DNA of 64,000 bases from Terracoccus sp. 273MFTsu3.1 (GTDB lineage Bacteria; Actinomycetota; Actinomycetes; Actinomycetales; Dermatophilaceae), in the NCBI RefSeq assembly GCF_000383675.1, contig NZ_KB911827.1, forward strand, positions 1 through 64,000, written 5' to 3'. Under the pieces are notes generated by a model. It ran no database searches. It saw nothing but the letters and a program-made list of their open reading frames with translations, and was not told the origin of the DNA. Positions within the stretch are counted from its first letter, which is position 1. Every line of letters starts with the position of its first letter. A program made the translations under genes and the position numbers. Below, piece by piece: positions 44,643 to 53,440 of this stretch.

Positions 44643-45266
44643 CTATCGGAGGACGAGGTACTCCACGGCCTGAAAGACGCCGAACGCCACGACACCGGTC
44701 ACCGCGGCGGCCGGTCCGCGTAGCCCGGTGCTGTGCCGCACGGCGAGAGGGAAGGCCACCAGAAACAGCAGCACGTAGGCGACCAGCCAGAACCAGGTGA
44801 AGGCGAACCAGCCCGTGTGCTGGCTGATCGAGGTCTCCCATGCGGCCTCGTCGATGACGCCGAGCATGCGAAGCGGCGACGTCACCAGATCCGGCACCAG
44901 GGTGCCAAGGGTGCCCACGCCGACCGCGGCCGCCATCGCGGTGAGGACGGCGCCGAAGTCGGGGCGTCCACCCAAAGCCCTGGCGAGGAGCCAGACGACG
45001 TCACAGGCCAGGAGCCAGGCGACCAGGATGGCCGGGGCGTAGAACAGTGTTCCCCAGGCGAAATAGGTCGTCGCGTCGATACGGAGGTACGGCTCGGGCA
45101 TGGCGCGCGCGCCCGCGCGTGCGAGCAGCAGCGCCACGACGGCGTAGCCGAGGGCGGCGGAGGTGAGCAGGGCGTACGCGACCCCGGGTCGCCAGAGCGG
45201 GAGACGGTCGACGTCCCGAGCCGGTGGTCTCCCTCGCCGCCCTCCGGGCCTCGCCGTCACGTTCAT
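44643..45266 (-). CDS. Multi-pass membrane protein of unknown function
   Basis: A 207-residue protein with about five hydrophobic segments and a polar Arg-rich N-terminus (RPGGRRGRPPARDVDR). Charged loops carry RIDATTYFAWGTLFYAP and DLVTSPLRMLGVIDEAAW. An AAGGAG precedes the ATG at 45266. It starts 27 bases after the CPBP protease gene and is probably in the same operon. The layout recalls YIP1-like proteins, but not well enough to name. Confidence 0.65.
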   Translation of the reverse strand: MNVTARPGGRRGRPPARDVDRLPLWRPGVAYALLTSAALGYAVVALLLARAGARAMPEPYLRIDATTYFAWGTLFYAPAILVAWLLACDVVWLLARALGGRPDFGAVLTAMAAAVGVGTLGTLVPDLVTSPLRMLGVIDEAAWETSISQHTGWFAFTWFWLVAYVLLFLVAFPLAVRHSTGLRGPAAAVTGVVAFGVFQAVEYLVLR

Positions 45267-45292
45267 CTCAGCACTCCTTCCTCCCGCGGCGG

Positions 45293-46024
45293 CTACCAGA
45301 GGCCGTAGAACGGCCCGAAGAAGAAGAACCACGTGAACCCGAGGGTGTCGTCGAAGCCGTGCGCGAGCACGGGCGCCCACACGGTGCGGCACCGGTAGCG
45401 CAGCACGCTGAACACCACGCCCCCGAGGGTGGCGACGACGACGCCGACCGGGCCTTGCTCGGTGTGGAGCATCCCGAAGAGCACCGACGAACCGAGCACC
45501 GCGACGGCGACACGCAGGCGGCCGCGCCCCAGGACGTCGGTGAGTCGGGTCAGGAGGTAGCCGCGAAACGCGGCCTCCTCGCACACGGCCGCGAGCAGCC
45601 AGGAGGCCGCCAGGTACGCCGCGAGCAACCGGACGTCGCCGTGGAGCTCGGCGAAGGCGCTGACGTCCTGCCGGGTCCCGGTGAGGTGGTTGGTGACCGG
45701 TATCAGCACCGCGACGTCGAACAGCGTCCACGCGACCGCAAACACCGCCATCTGACCAACCAGCCTCCACACGTGAGCAGGCCGGTGGAATCCCAGGGAG
45801 CTCGGGCCGCGGTGGCGCACCAGCAGCGACAACGCGGCGAGCCCGACGAGCACGAGTGAGGGGATCAGCCAGTCGACGAGCACCGCAACTGCGGCGGCGA
45901 CGACTTCGGCGGCGGCCACGACGCGCCACACGTCGCGGTGCCGATCCCTCGGCTGGAGCTGCTCGGTCGTGCGGCTGTGGTCGTCACCTGACGGGGCGAA
46001 CGCGGGGGTGTGCCTGGCAGCCAT
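45293..46024 (-). CDS. CPBP intramembrane metalloprotease (Abi family)
   Basis: A 243-residue membrane protein with the CPBP/Rce1 signatures: EEAAFRGYLL (the catalytic EE and R), FGMLHTEQG, and HGFDDTLGF as the second His motif. Such proteases cut near or within membranes and are linked to bacteriocin self-immunity or membrane protein turnover; the substrate is unknown. The N-terminal 30 residues are polar. Transcribed leftward with the membrane protein at 44643. Confidence 0.85.
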   Translation of the reverse strand: MAARHTPAFAPSGDDHSRTTEQLQPRDRHRDVWRVVAAAEVVAAAVAVLVDWLIPSLVLVGLAALSLLVRHRGPSSLGFHRPAHVWRLVGQMAVFAVAWTLFDVAVLIPVTNHLTGTRQDVSAFAELHGDVRLLAAYLAASWLLAAVCEEAAFRGYLLTRLTDVLGRGRLRVAVAVLGSSVLFGMLHTEQGPVGVVVATLGGVVFSVLRYRCRTVWAPVLAHGFDDTLGFTWFFFFGPFYGLW

Positions 46025-46339
46025 CGTCGGTCACCGCCTCGGATCCGCGTCTTCGCCATGGCAGAGCGATCCGGGCTGAGCGATTCCAGAGAGGTCGCGA
46101 GTGCTGAACATGGTTCGCCTCCAACCCCGACGTTAGGACTGCCCGGACGTCACGGTCAGGGTCTTTCGACTCCAACGGATCGTGATCTGCACCACCGCCC
46201 CCACCCGGCCGGTGGGACGCGCGCGGGTGCCACGGGCGCACCGGATTGGCGTCGGGCTCGACCGGCGCATGGGTCGGTGACGGTTGACGCGTTTCCGGAG
46301 CGGCGCGACACTCGATCTTGAGGTGGAAGGGGTAGCACC
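46025..46339. other. 315-base gap between divergent CPBP and DUF1326 genes
   Basis: No gene or strong hairpin is seen. It must contain the two divergent promoters; no clear -10 box was assigned. Confidence 0.5.
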
Positions 46340-46942
46340 ATGTCCTGGAATCTCAAGGGCGACTACGTCGAGACGTGCTCCTGTGAGCTGATGTGCCCGT
46401 GTAACCTGTCCCTCGATCACGGGGCGACCTACGACTTCTGTCGCGTCACTCTCGTCTTCGACGTCCGCGAGGGAACCGTGGAGGGGACGGACGTGTCCGG
46501 CTGCACGGTTGCGATGATCGCGGACACGCCGAAGGTCATGACCGAGGGCAACTGGCGAGTGGGCGTGTTCGTCGACGATCGCGCCAGTGATGCCCAGTTC
46601 GACCGGCTGGTGCAGGTGTTCGGCGGCCAGCTGGGCGGACCCATGGCGGCGCCGGCACCGTTGATCGGAGAGATGTTGGGCGTCGAGCGGGCGGGCATCA
46701 CCGTGGACCACGACGGGCTGCGCCACCGGGTCCGGGTCGGCAGCGCCATCGACTTCGAGGTCGAGGACGTCGTGCCGTTCGGGGTGGACACCGGTGAGCC
46801 GGTGAGGTTCTCGGGGATGTTCCATCCTGTGGGATCGGACCTGACGATGGCTGAGGCGAAGCGTTCGAGCATCGATGCCTTCGGGATCCGTTACGAGGGG
46901 AAGACGGGGCTGTCGAAGTCCGGCTTCTCATGGGCCGCCTGA
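46340..46942 (+). CDS. DUF1326 protein
   Basis: A 200-residue soluble protein of the DUF1326 family, recognised by the opening WNLKGDYVETCSCELMCPC, which clusters three cysteines (CSCELMCPC), and by GNWRVGVFVDDRASDAQFDRL. The cysteine cluster suggests metal binding. DUF1326 genes are commonly followed by a DUF2182 membrane protein, exactly as here, with a 13-base overlap; the pair is therefore likely to act together. An AGGTGGAAGGGG purine tract precedes the ATG. The specific metal is not known. Confidence 0.88.
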   Translation: MSWNLKGDYVETCSCELMCPCNLSLDHGATYDFCRVTLVFDVREGTVEGTDVSGCTVAMIADTPKVMTEGNWRVGVFVDDRASDAQFDRLVQVFGGQLGGPMAAPAPLIGEMLGVERAGITVDHDGLRHRVRVGSAIDFEVEDVVPFGVDTGEPVRFSGMFHPVGSDLTMAEAKRSSIDAFGIRYEGKTGLSKSGFSWAA

Positions 46943-47760
46943 CAGGAGCGACTCGGGTGGGGCCGGCCCACCCGGCCGAGGCCGGGCTGCGTCCGGCCTA
47001 CGCTGCCGTGCGGGGCCAGGTGGTGCTCGTCGCCGTCCTCGTCGCGCTCGCTGCGGTCGGGTGGTGGTGGGCCATCCAGCAGATGCGTGGGATGGACGAG
47101 GGGCCATGGACCCAGCTCGGGACCTTAGGCTGGTTCCTCACCATCTGGGTGGTCATGATGGCCGCGATGATGTTCCCGTCGGTGGCGCCGACGGTCGCGT
47201 TGTACTCGCGGATGAGCCGCCTGCGATGGACACCCGTGGCCTTCGTCACGGGCTATCTGGTCACGTGGGCGGCAGCCGGTGTCGCCGCCTTCGTGACGGG
47301 TGTGGTGGCCGGCCGTGTCACACCTGGCGCGCTGTGGGACGACGCCGGACGACTGCTCACGGGAGCGACCCTGCTGCTCGCGGCGGCATACGAGCTGACA
47401 CCTCTGAAGCAAGCCTGCCTGGCCAAGTGCCGCAGCCCCCTGGGCCTGCTCCTCGGGTCGTGGCGAGACGGCTGGGCCGGGGCGCTGCGGATGGGACTGC
47501 GGAACGGCGCCTGGTGCGTGGGCTGCTGTTGGGCACTGATGGCGTCGCTGTTCGCGCTGGGCGTCATGAGTCCCGTCTGGATGGCCGTGGTCGCCGTGCT
47601 CATCACCGTGGAGAAGATCCTTCCCTGGCGACGCACCGCGACGTACGGGGTTGCCCTCACGCTCCTCGTCCTCGGCGTGCTCGTGCTCGTCGCCCCGCAG
47701 ACCGTGCCGGGCCTCGACGTCCCGACGCCGGGTCCGATGCCGATGGCCTTCCCTCACTGA
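46930..47760 (+). CDS. DUF2182 predicted metal-binding membrane protein
   Basis: A 276-residue integral membrane protein with about six or seven helices. The family motifs are VVMMAAMMFPSVAPT (Met-rich helix), YELTPLKQACLAKCRSP and NGAWCVGCCWALM. Methionines and paired cysteines suggest soft-metal (copper-like) binding. It overlaps the DUF1326 gene by 13 bases. Function is inference from residues and pairing. Confidence 0.85.
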   Translation: MGRLTGATRVGPAHPAEAGLRPAYAAVRGQVVLVAVLVALAAVGWWWAIQQMRGMDEGPWTQLGTLGWFLTIWVVMMAAMMFPSVAPTVALYSRMSRLRWTPVAFVTGYLVTWAAAGVAAFVTGVVAGRVTPGALWDDAGRLLTGATLLLAAAYELTPLKQACLAKCRSPLGLLLGSWRDGWAGALRMGLRNGAWCVGCCWALMASLFALGVMSPVWMAVVAVLITVEKILPWRRTATYGVALTLLVLGVLVLVAPQTVPGLDVPTPGPMPMAFPH

Positions 47761-47778
47761 CCCGACCCCGACCGTCGC

Positions 47779-48150
47779 ATGGACATGAAGGCGTTGCCGC
47801 CGACCGGGACCTGCGAGCTGAGCACCGTGGGGCGGCGCAGCGGCCGGGTGCGCCGGGTCGAGATCTGGTACGTCGTCGTGGAGGGTCAGATCGTTCTGTC
47901 CGGCACCCCCGGCCCGAGGAGCTGGGTGGCCAACCTGCGCCCGCATCCCGAGGCGGTGCTGCACCTGCGTGAGCCGGCGATCGACCTCGATGTCATCGCC
48001 GAGGAGGTCGTGGACCGGGCCACCCGGCGCCGGATCATCGAGCAGGCGTGGCGCCTGCAGCCCTGGTATGCCGCGCAGCCCTACTCCCTCGACGACTGGG
48101 TGAGTCGCTCACCGGTGATGACGCTCGCGCCCGCTGCGGCGACCGCGTGA
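47779..48150 (+). CDS. Deazaflavin-dependent nitroreductase (Ddn/DUF385)-like protein
   Basis: A 123-residue split-barrel protein with the pattern CELSTVGRRSGRVRRVEIWYVVVEGQIVL...GPRSWVANLRPHPEAVLHL seen in F420H2-dependent nitroreductase-like families. It is shorter than Ddn, ending soon after the WYAAQPYSLDDWV segment. F420 use is a family expectation only. It follows the DUF2182 gene by 18 bases and may belong to the same operon; no clear ribosome site precedes the ATG. Confidence 0.75.
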   Translation: MDMKALPPTGTCELSTVGRRSGRVRRVEIWYVVVEGQIVLSGTPGPRSWVANLRPHPEAVLHLREPAIDLDVIAEEVVDRATRRRIIEQAWRLQPWYAAQPYSLDDWVSRSPVMTLAPAAATA

Positions 48151-48290
48151 CAAGGGCCCACACCCGAGAGGCGAGTACTGGCGCCCCGCTCGGCGGCATG
48201 GGAGGACCAAGCGTCCTCAGCGCGACACCGTCGGACATCCCTCGAGCAGCGTTCTGCGTGACGCTGCGTCCGGCGCGAACCCGCGACGCG

Positions 48291-48944
48291 TCACTCGGTG
48301 GCGGCTCGACGTTGCTCGTCGTCGAAGGCGAGGTGGACGGCCGCCTCCTGGGCCGAGGCGCCCGCGGCGACGGCAGAACGGGTCAGCCCGATGTTCCGGG
48401 AGGTGGCGGCCATGGCCGCGGCCACGCGGCCGCGGCCGTAAGTCATCGAGTTGGTGGCGGCGACGCCGATGCTCGACCCGACCTCGATGGCGTCCTGGTC
48501 GGCGCCCATGTAGAGGAACTGCCACGCGTACTCGGAGGTCTGCCGCTCGATGAGCGCCTTGACCTGGGCGTGGGTGAGCTCGCGTGAGGAGTTCTCGTGG
48601 CCGTCGGTCATGATGCCGACGATGACGACCCCCGGACGCTCGTGCTCGGGCAAGGCGGCGAGGCGGGCGCCGGCCTCGCCGACGAGCCGCCCGATGGAGT
48701 CGAGCAGCGCCGTGGACCCGCGCGGTGACAGGGACAGCGGCGGCACGTCGGCCACGGGTACGTCCCGGTAGACCTCCTCGTACTGGTCGTCGAACTGCGC
48801 CAGGGTGACCCGGCACTCGCCGGGCTGGCTGCGCTGCTCGGTCATGAACGCGTTGAAGCCGCCCTCGGTGTCGTCCTTGATCGAGTGCATCGACCCGCTG
48901 CGGTCGAGCAGGAAGTAGAGGTGTGTGAGGTTCGGGTTCGTCAT
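48291..48944 (-). CDS. von Willebrand factor type A (VWA) domain protein
   Basis: A 217-residue protein that is nearly all VWA domain. The metal-ion-dependent adhesion site is LLDRSGSMHS (D-x-S-x-S) near residue 13, with GSTALLDSIG and the IMTDGHENSS motif completing it. It lacks a signal peptide, so it acts in the cytoplasm, where such domains often assemble tellurite-resistance/TerY-like or chaperone complexes. The C-terminus carries Ala-rich helices. The upstream gene (48981) is on the same strand 36 bases away. Confidence 0.85.
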   Translation of the reverse strand: MTNPNLTHLYFLLDRSGSMHSIKDDTEGGFNAFMTEQRSQPGECRVTLAQFDDQYEEVYRDVPVADVPPLSLSPRGSTALLDSIGRLVGEAGARLAALPEHERPGVVIVGIMTDGHENSSRELTHAQVKALIERQTSEYAWQFLYMGADQDAIEVGSSIGVAATNSMTYGRGRVAAAMAATSRNIGLTRSAVAAGASAQEAAVHLAFDDEQRRAATE

Positions 48945-48980
48945 GGCGTCTCCTCCGTGGTCGGGCTGGGCTGGTGATGG

Positions 48981-49400
48981 TCAGGTGCTGCGGCGGGCGC
49001 GGAAGCGCAGCGGGCGGTCCGCCGCCTCGGGCCCGGGCCGGTGGCGTCCTTCCTCGAGGTCGTAACGGGCACGCTCGACGCCGGCGGCCGTGACGCGTCC
49101 GGCCTCGGAGCCGTACGCGCCGAGCAGGCTGGTGCGGGCCAGGCGCGGCCCGACGGCATTCTCCGACAGGCCGGCCAGGGCGCCGGCCGTCCGGATCGTG
49201 CCGCCCTCGGCCACGAGGACCGCCGCCATCGCCTCGTCGACGGCGGCTGTCAGGTGCTCCTGGGCGGCTCGCAGGAACGGCAGCGCCTCGTGGGGGCGGG
49301 AGGCGTCGGTGCGCGCGAGCGCCTCGCGTGCGGCGTCCACCGCCGTGCGCAGGGCCTGCTCCGTCTCGGCCGGGAGAGGCCGTCGTGCGTCGTCGCTCAT
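48981..49400 (-). CDS. Helical protein of unknown function, possible HTH
   Basis: A 139-residue mostly helical protein. Residues about 68-95 (GTIRTAGALAGLSENAVGPRLARTS) have the spacing of a helix-turn-helix. The C-terminus is basic (RPLRFRARRST). It is upstream of the VWA gene on the same strand. No family is recognised. Confidence 0.55.
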   Translation of the reverse strand: MSDDARRPLPAETEQALRTAVDAAREALARTDASRPHEALPFLRAAQEHLTAAVDEAMAAVLVAEGGTIRTAGALAGLSENAVGPRLARTSLLGAYGSEAGRVTAAGVERARYDLEEGRHRPGPEAADRPLRFRARRST

Positions 49401-49508
49401 CCACTCACATTAGGCGCAGTAACTGCGGCTCCGCAAGAGTTGAGTCGAGAGGTCGTGCCGCCGGGCCACCACCGGGCCCGGAATCCTGTGCCCAGATCTG
49501 CTGCAGGC

Positions 49509-49856
49509 TCAGGGCAGCGGACCCTTGGGCCCGTGGTCCTTCTGGTTCTGCACGGCCCGCGCGACACGGTCATCCGTGTCCGCCTGGCGCGAGTCCGCGG
49601 CGCTGTCGTCGGTGGACCCCGAAACCGCCGAGGTGACCTTGTCGGTCGCCGTCCGGGCGGCATCGGCCACCTTGTCCGCCACGACCGGCGCCTGCTCGCG
49701 CACGAGCTGGGCACCCTGGTGCGCCTTCGCCTGCACGCGGGGGTCGTCCTTCAGCTGGCCGATCGCGCGCATGAACTGCTCGTAGGGCTCCCGGCCGGCC
49801 CGCGAGCCGAGCAGGAATCCGACTGCGCCGGCGGTGACGATGAGCAGTCTCTTCAT
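49509..49856 (-). CDS. YtxH-like small membrane-anchored protein
   Basis: A 115-residue protein with one N-terminal hydrophobic segment (KRLLIVTAGAVGFLLGSRAGREPYEQF), then a soluble helical Ala/Asp/Lys-rich tail (VADKVADAARTATDKVTSAV). The GFLLGSRAGRxxYEQ element is typical of YtxH-like general stress proteins. The start MKRLL at 49856 follows GGAGG. Function is unknown. Confidence 0.7.
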   Translation of the reverse strand: MKRLLIVTAGAVGFLLGSRAGREPYEQFMRAIGQLKDDPRVQAKAHQGAQLVREQAPVVADKVADAARTATDKVTSAVSGSTDDSAADSRQADTDDRVARAVQNQKDHGPKGPLP

Positions 49857-50084
49857 GGGGGCCTCCGTGTGTCCGGGTCGGTCGCCCTGGGCCGGACGCC
49901 GACGATCTCCCTCAGCCATACCCACCTCCGCCCCCTTTCACCTCAACGCCCGAACGGGTCACGCACCTGTTCGGGCCGGCCGGGCCGGCCGGCCGGTTCG
50001 GGCTGCAGCTTCAGGACCTTCGCCTCTTGGCCCGGCCTAGGCGCCTCGGTGAGGCTGGTCGAGGGACCGAAAGGGAGGCGTGTC

Positions 50085-50702
50085 ATGTCCGAGAACGCCG
50101 TGAGCCGGCGCGAGCCGCACGCGAACCAACCCACCGGCCGGCGCCGGCTTCAGCCGCTGCCCCGTCGGGCTGCCTGGGCGGCAGTGGCGCGGTGTGTCGG
50201 CGCCAGCGCGGGGATGCTGGTGCGTCGTGAGGTCCGCTTCCCCCGGGCGAAGGTCGGCACCCGGATCGTCTTCGGGGACGGAACCGCGAGCCGCGTCTAC
50301 CGGGACACGACGGTGCCGCTTCGCCCCGTCGACCCCTGCTTCCTCGCGGTGACCTTCCGCCTCCGCTCCGTCCGTGGTCGCGGCCACGCGTGGTTCCGAA
50401 CCGAGAGCTGGCTCAACACGCCGCTCTTCGTCGGCTTCCCCGGCTTCGCCTCCAAGTTGTGGCTGGCCCACGACGAGCTCGCTCGCTACCGCGGTCTCTA
50501 CGAGTGGGACGGAGCTTCTCCCGCGGAGCGGTACGCGCGGTCACTGTGGCACGTGCTGGCGCTGGTGAGCGAGCCGGCCTCGATCGACTACCGGATCGTG
50601 CCGGGCCTGCGGCGCGCTGACGTCCTGGCCGATCCGAGCGTGCTCGCCCCGTGGTTCCCCGACGAGGAAGGTGCCTGGTGGCGCGTGGTCGCGGTGGGCT
50701 GA
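50085..50702 (+). CDS. Unknown protein upstream of FAD monooxygenase
   Basis: A 205-residue protein, basic at the N-terminus, then FPRAKVGTRIVFGDGTASRVYRDT and GHAWFRTESWLNTPLFVGFPGFASKLWLAHDE. A hydrophobic stretch is lacking. I recall similar actinobacterial proteins without a named family. GGGAGG precedes the ATG at 50085. Its last 25 bases overlap the monooxygenase gene, so the two are translationally coupled and probably work together. Confidence 0.6.
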   Translation: MSENAVSRREPHANQPTGRRRLQPLPRRAAWAAVARCVGASAGMLVRREVRFPRAKVGTRIVFGDGTASRVYRDTTVPLRPVDPCFLAVTFRLRSVRGRGHAWFRTESWLNTPLFVGFPGFASKLWLAHDELARYRGLYEWDGASPAERYARSLWHVLALVSEPASIDYRIVPGLRRADVLADPSVLAPWFPDEEGAWWRVVAVG

Positions 50703-52255
50703 GTCAGGGCACCGACGTCCTCGTCGTGGGCGCGGGTCCGACGGGACTGACCACCGCGCTGCAGGCTCACGCCAACGGCGCTTCGGTCCGGATCGTCGAG
50801 CGCAGGGCCGAGCCCTTCCGTCCGTCCCGGGCGATGATCATGCACTCACGGACCCTCGAGGTCTTGCGACCGCTGGGGGTCGTGGAGCCCCTCCTGGATC
50901 GTGCGGACCGGGCCCCTCGCGCGCAGCTGCACCTGGGAGCTCGCACGGTCGTCGCGCAGCTAGGGGACGTGGGACTGCGCGACACGGCATACCCCCACCT
51001 GACGCTCGTGCGGCAGGCGGACGTGGAGGACGTCCTCGCCAGCGCACTCGAGGCTCGCGGCGTCCCCGTGGAGCGGGACGCGGAGCTCGTCGGCGCCTCC
51101 TGGACGGGCGCGGGCGTGCGCGCGCTGCTGCGCGCCGACGGCGAGATCGGTGAGGTCGTATGCCGATACCTCGCGGGGTGCGATGGCGCGGACAGCCTGT
51201 TGCGCCGGCTCACAGGCATCGGCTGGCAGGGTGGGCGCTACGGCCAGGAGGTGGTGCTCGCGGACGTGGAGCTCGATGGAGGGCTCGCGCCCGGGATGCT
51301 GCACGTCGCCGCTGGAACTCACGGACTCGTCTTCCTCTTCGCCCTCGGCGAGGGGGCGACGTGGCGCCTGCTCGGTACGAGACCGGCGGCGCCCGAGGGC
51401 CAGGGAGCCTTCGGACAGCCTTCGGGCGAGGTGCCCGTCGTCGAGGTCCAGCGGCTGCTCGACGACTCGGGGCTCAGAGTGCGGGTCACCGAGCAGGTGT
51501 GGTCGGCGCGTGTGCCGCTGCAGCACCGGATCGCGAGCTCCTTCCGACAGGGTCCCGTCTTCCTCGCCGGCGACGCCGCGCACGCCGGCTCGCCGGCAGG
51601 CGGCCAGGGCATGAACACCGGCATCGTGGACGCGGTCAACCTCGGATGGAAGATCGCCGTCGCCAGTCGCGGCGATCCGGGCACCGGCGCGGGCGGCGCG
51701 CACGCCGCGCTGCTCGGCACCTACGACCTCGAACGTCGGCCAGCCGCTGCACAGGTGCTCGCGCTGACCCACCTGATCTTCTTCGCGGAGGCCTCGACAC
51801 GGCGCCTGCCTGCCTTCGTCCGTGGGACGGTCCTTCCCCTCGCGGCTCCCGCGCTGCCTCTGCTGCTCCGACGGCGCGCGCTCATGGCGGCGGTCGTGGA
51901 GCTGCTGTCACAGCGATGGGTGCGCTACCGGAGCAGCCCGCTGTCCGTCACGGGAACGCCGACGAATCGGGGAGCCTGTCCAGGGGACCGCCTGCCGGAC
52001 CGGACGGTCACGTGCGGAGGACGGCCACGCCGTCTGCACGACCTGACCGCTCGACCGGGGCTGCACGTGCTGCTCGAGCGGGACACGGTCGCCCCCGAGC
52101 TCCACCTCGCGGCCCTGCCGGTCACGGTCCACCGCATCGACGGGTGGCCGGGGAGCGGGCTCGTCGTCGTGCGCCCCGACGGCCACGTCGGCTACCGGAC
52201 GGGACGTCTCGACGGTGGCGATCTGTCGAGGTGGCGCCGCCAGCTCCTCTCTTGA
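50678..52255 (+). CDS. FAD-dependent monooxygenase (phenol/polyketide hydroxylase type)
   Basis: A 525-residue flavoprotein hydroxylase. FAD motifs: VLVVGAGPTGLTTAL (GxGxxG), GCDGADSLLRR (the DG motif) and VFLAGDAAHAGSPAGGQGMNTGIVDAVNLGWKI (the GD motif). The C-terminal ~130 residues form the thioredoxin-like domain found in TfdB/RdmE/MhpA-type enzymes. Substrates are usually aromatics or polyketides; none can be named. The GTG at 50678 has GAGGAAGG six bases upstream; it overlaps the preceding gene by 25 bases. Confidence 0.88.
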   Translation: MARGRGGLSQGTDVLVVGAGPTGLTTALQAHANGASVRIVERRAEPFRPSRAMIMHSRTLEVLRPLGVVEPLLDRADRAPRAQLHLGARTVVAQLGDVGLRDTAYPHLTLVRQADVEDVLASALEARGVPVERDAELVGASWTGAGVRALLRADGEIGEVVCRYLAGCDGADSLLRRLTGIGWQGGRYGQEVVLADVELDGGLAPGMLHVAAGTHGLVFLFALGEGATWRLLGTRPAAPEGQGAFGQPSGEVPVVEVQRLLDDSGLRVRVTEQVWSARVPLQHRIASSFRQGPVFLAGDAAHAGSPAGGQGMNTGIVDAVNLGWKIAVASRGDPGTGAGGAHAALLGTYDLERRPAAAQVLALTHLIFFAEASTRRLPAFVRGTVLPLAAPALPLLLRRRALMAAVVELLSQRWVRYRSSPLSVTGTPTNRGACPGDRLPDRTVTCGGRPRRLHDLTARPGLHVLLERDTVAPELHLAALPVTVHRIDGWPGSGLVVVRPDGHVGYRTGRLDGGDLSRWRRQLLS

Positions 52256-52392
52256 CGGCGTCGCACTGGTAGAGACCTCACCAGGCGTTGCATGTCCCCG
52301 GCGTATCGAGCGACACGTTCTCGGACGACTCCGGCCGCGGCGTTCGCCCACCGACAGGGGACAAACAGCATCCGGCTCTGCGCCGGGGCCAC

Positions 52393-52398
52393 TACGTT
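52393..52398 (+). promoter_or_regulatory. -10 element TACGTT for a leaderless small gene
   Basis: TACGTT ends five bases before the ATG at 52404; no ribosome site is seen. Confidence 0.45.
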
Positions 52399-52403
52399 GA
52401 CGT

Positions 52404-52682
52404 ATGGCCACCTTCTACAGGTACCGCGACCGCCTCGGCGGCATCACCGGCTACGCCATCTGGGCCCCGGCGTACCGACACGAACTCGAGGTCGATGCTG
52501 GCGCGTCGGCCGCAGCGCTCGACCTCGTCATCGGGTCCGATCCGAGCGGCCTCTGCGCCATCTCGCCCAGCACGTTCCCGGGCTCGGCGCACGGCGAGTG
52601 GGGCATCTGGGTTCCCGATCAGCTGCACCCGCGGTTCGAGACCGAGCTGGAGGAACGCGGCCACACCGTCGTGGACGGCTGA
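52404..52682 (+). CDS. Small protein of unknown function
   Basis: A 92-residue soluble protein (ATFYRYRDRLGGITGYAIW... GSAHGEWGIWVPDQLHPRFETELEERGH). Tyr, Trp and Gly content suggest a compact alpha/beta fold. No family recognised. The start is set by a -10 box five bases upstream. It is a single gene between the monooxygenase and marR genes. Confidence 0.5.
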   Translation: MATFYRYRDRLGGITGYAIWAPAYRHELEVDAGASAAALDLVIGSDPSGLCAISPSTFPGSAHGEWGIWVPDQLHPRFETELEERGHTVVDG

Positions 52683-52774
52683 GACCGATAGTACTGGCCT
52701 GTGGACGGACGTCTCGGAAGGCGACTCTGCCACGACGGGTCAGCCGATCCCGCGCTTGGCGAACCAGTGACAGT

Positions 52775-52798
52775 GATTACTTGATGTGTCAAGTAATC
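52775..52798. promoter_or_regulatory. Perfect palindromic operator upstream of the MarR gene
   Basis: Ten-base arms GATTACTTGA (52775-52784) and TCAAGTAATC (52789-52798) are separated by TGTG. The site is unusually A/T-rich for this genome, lies four bases before the -10 box and would cover the -35 region, so it is a strong candidate for autoregulation by the MarR protein. Confidence 0.8.
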
Positions 52799-52801
52799 GG
52801 T

Positions 52802-52807
52802 TACGCT
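52802..52807 (+). promoter_or_regulatory. -10 element TACGCT for leaderless marR
   Basis: TACGCT ends six bases before the ATG at 52814, next to the palindromic operator. A TTGATG inside the operator could act as the -35 (15-base spacing). Confidence 0.6.
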
Positions 52808-52813
52808 CGCCTC

Positions 52814-53350
52814 ATGCGATCCCCGTCGAGCTCCGAGGCCCGCGGCAGCTCCTTGCCCTCCGAAGGGCCCCCGACGGGTCCATGGCTCGAACCCGAACAG
52901 CTCGTGGCCTGGAAGCGCCTCGTCGCCGTAATCGAGCTGATCCCGGGAGTGCTGGACGCTCAGCTGCGACGAGACTCGGGGCTCACGCACTTCGAGTACT
53001 TCGTCCTCGCCATGCTGTCCGAGGCACCCGAGTGGACCCTGCGCATGACCGGCCTCGCCCAGCAGACCAATGCGTCCCTCACGCGCCTGTCGCACGTCGT
53101 GCGTCGACTGGAGGACCGTGGACTCGTGACGCGTTTTCCCTGCCCCGAGGATGGCCGCGCCACCAACGCGCGGCTCACCGACGACGGTCACCAGGTGCTC
53201 GTCGCGGCGGCGCCGGGGCACGTCTCCACCGTGCGTGAGCACGTCATCGACGCCCTGACTCCCGAGCAGGTCTCGGAGCTGTCCGAGATCGCTGCCGCCC
53301 TCCTTCGTCGTCTCGACCCTGCTGGCCGGCTCGCCGTCGCGGTCGAGTGA
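52814..53350 (+). CDS. MarR-family transcription regulator
   Basis: A 178-residue winged-helix regulator: LTHFEYFVLAMLSEAPEWTLRMTGLAQQTNASLTRLSHVVRRLEDRGLVTR holds the recognition helix, followed by the wing CPEDGRATNARLTDDGHQVL. MarR dimers usually repress divergent or own promoters and let go on binding phenolic ligands. The perfect palindrome at 52775-52798 is its likely operator. The nearby aromatic-type monooxygenase is a plausible target, but that gene is not adjacent to the operator. The N-terminal ~30 residues are unstructured. Confidence 0.9.
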   Translation: MRSPSSSEARGSSLPSEGPPTGPWLEPEQLVAWKRLVAVIELIPGVLDAQLRRDSGLTHFEYFVLAMLSEAPEWTLRMTGLAQQTNASLTRLSHVVRRLEDRGLVTRFPCPEDGRATNARLTDDGHQVLVAAAPGHVSTVREHVIDALTPEQVSELSEIAAALLRRLDPAGRLAVAVE

Positions 53351-53440
53351 CGCTGCAACGGCCGCACGCCGTGGTGGGGAGCGACTGGGCCGGGTCGGCT
53401 CGGCGCCCGCGGATCGGGTGACCCGGGGCGCCGAGCGGCT

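Noticed and set aside
49970-49998. GGCCGGCC-rich tract as a terminator or recombination site
   Set aside because: It is a simple low-complexity GC run without a defined stem and loop.
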